Source: Sphingobacterium sp. UBA4616 (lineage in GTDB: Bacteria; Bacteroidota; Bacteroidia; Sphingobacteriales; Sphingobacteriaceae). From it: 14,435 bases of DNA. A model generated the notes under the pieces. That model saw nothing but the letters and a program-made list of their open reading frames with translations. It was not told where the DNA came from and ran no database searches. Location: contig DGIS01000017.1 of assembly GCA_002386525.1 (NCBI GenBank), positions 1-14,435 of the forward strand, given 5' to 3'. The translations under genes were made by a program, and so were the position numbers. Of the stretch, positions 14,419-14,435 are shown piece by piece (positions within the stretch are counted from its first letter, which is position 1; every line of letters starts with the position of its first letter).

Positions 14419-14435
14419 CAAAATAGGCCGGCCGG

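Overview
The window looks like a chromosomal segment from a Bacteroidota member, most likely a Sphingobacteriaceae genus such as Sphingobacterium or Pedobacter (genus is inference). The support is: AT-leaning coding DNA, start codons mostly without Shine-Dalgarno sequences, promoters of the Bacteroidota type (TTTG, about 19 nt, TAnnTTTG), and typical families (GbsR/MarR regulator, secreted TonB_C-domain protein, FecR-like remnant).

Layout. Positions 1-300 are conspicuously GC-rich and have no intact gene. Scattered matches in all three forward frames suggest the frameshifted C-terminal end of a FecR-type anti-sigma factor. Positions 317-402 hold an 11-bp-phased repeat array that folds back on itself. 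Positions 633-4770 are a lysine catabolism block: gcdH (minus strand) diverges from amaB-lat (plus strand) across a 123-bp spacer. LAT turns lysine into aminoadipate semialdehyde (which cyclises to piperideine-6-carboxylate), AmaB oxidises it to 2-aminoadipate, and GcdH takes glutaryl-CoA to crotonyl-CoA. The steps between 2-aminoadipate and glutaryl-CoA are not in the window. A strong terminator closes lat.

Positions 4830-7182 carry three minus-strand genes: a SUFU-domain protein, a secreted TonB_C-domain protein, and an unrecognised 327-aa protein whose N-terminus faintly resembles an HNH/zinc-type module. A divergent promoter region (7183-7403) separates them from a plus-strand operon (7404-9580): a GbsR/MarR-type regulator, two tandem paralogous small membrane proteins and a TIGR01777-type NAD(P)-dependent epimerase. 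A palindrome overlaps the -33 element of the operon's promoter and is a candidate operator. This operon is the best candidate here for a poorly described system.

Positions 9615-13114 are housekeeping: topB (topoisomerase III) lies downstream of dgt (dNTP triphosphohydrolase) on the minus strand, and the dgt promoter sits almost on its start codon. galM (aldose 1-epimerase) runs rightward at 13360-14418, just before the window ends. No tRNA, rRNA, CRISPR array, transposase or phage gene was seen.
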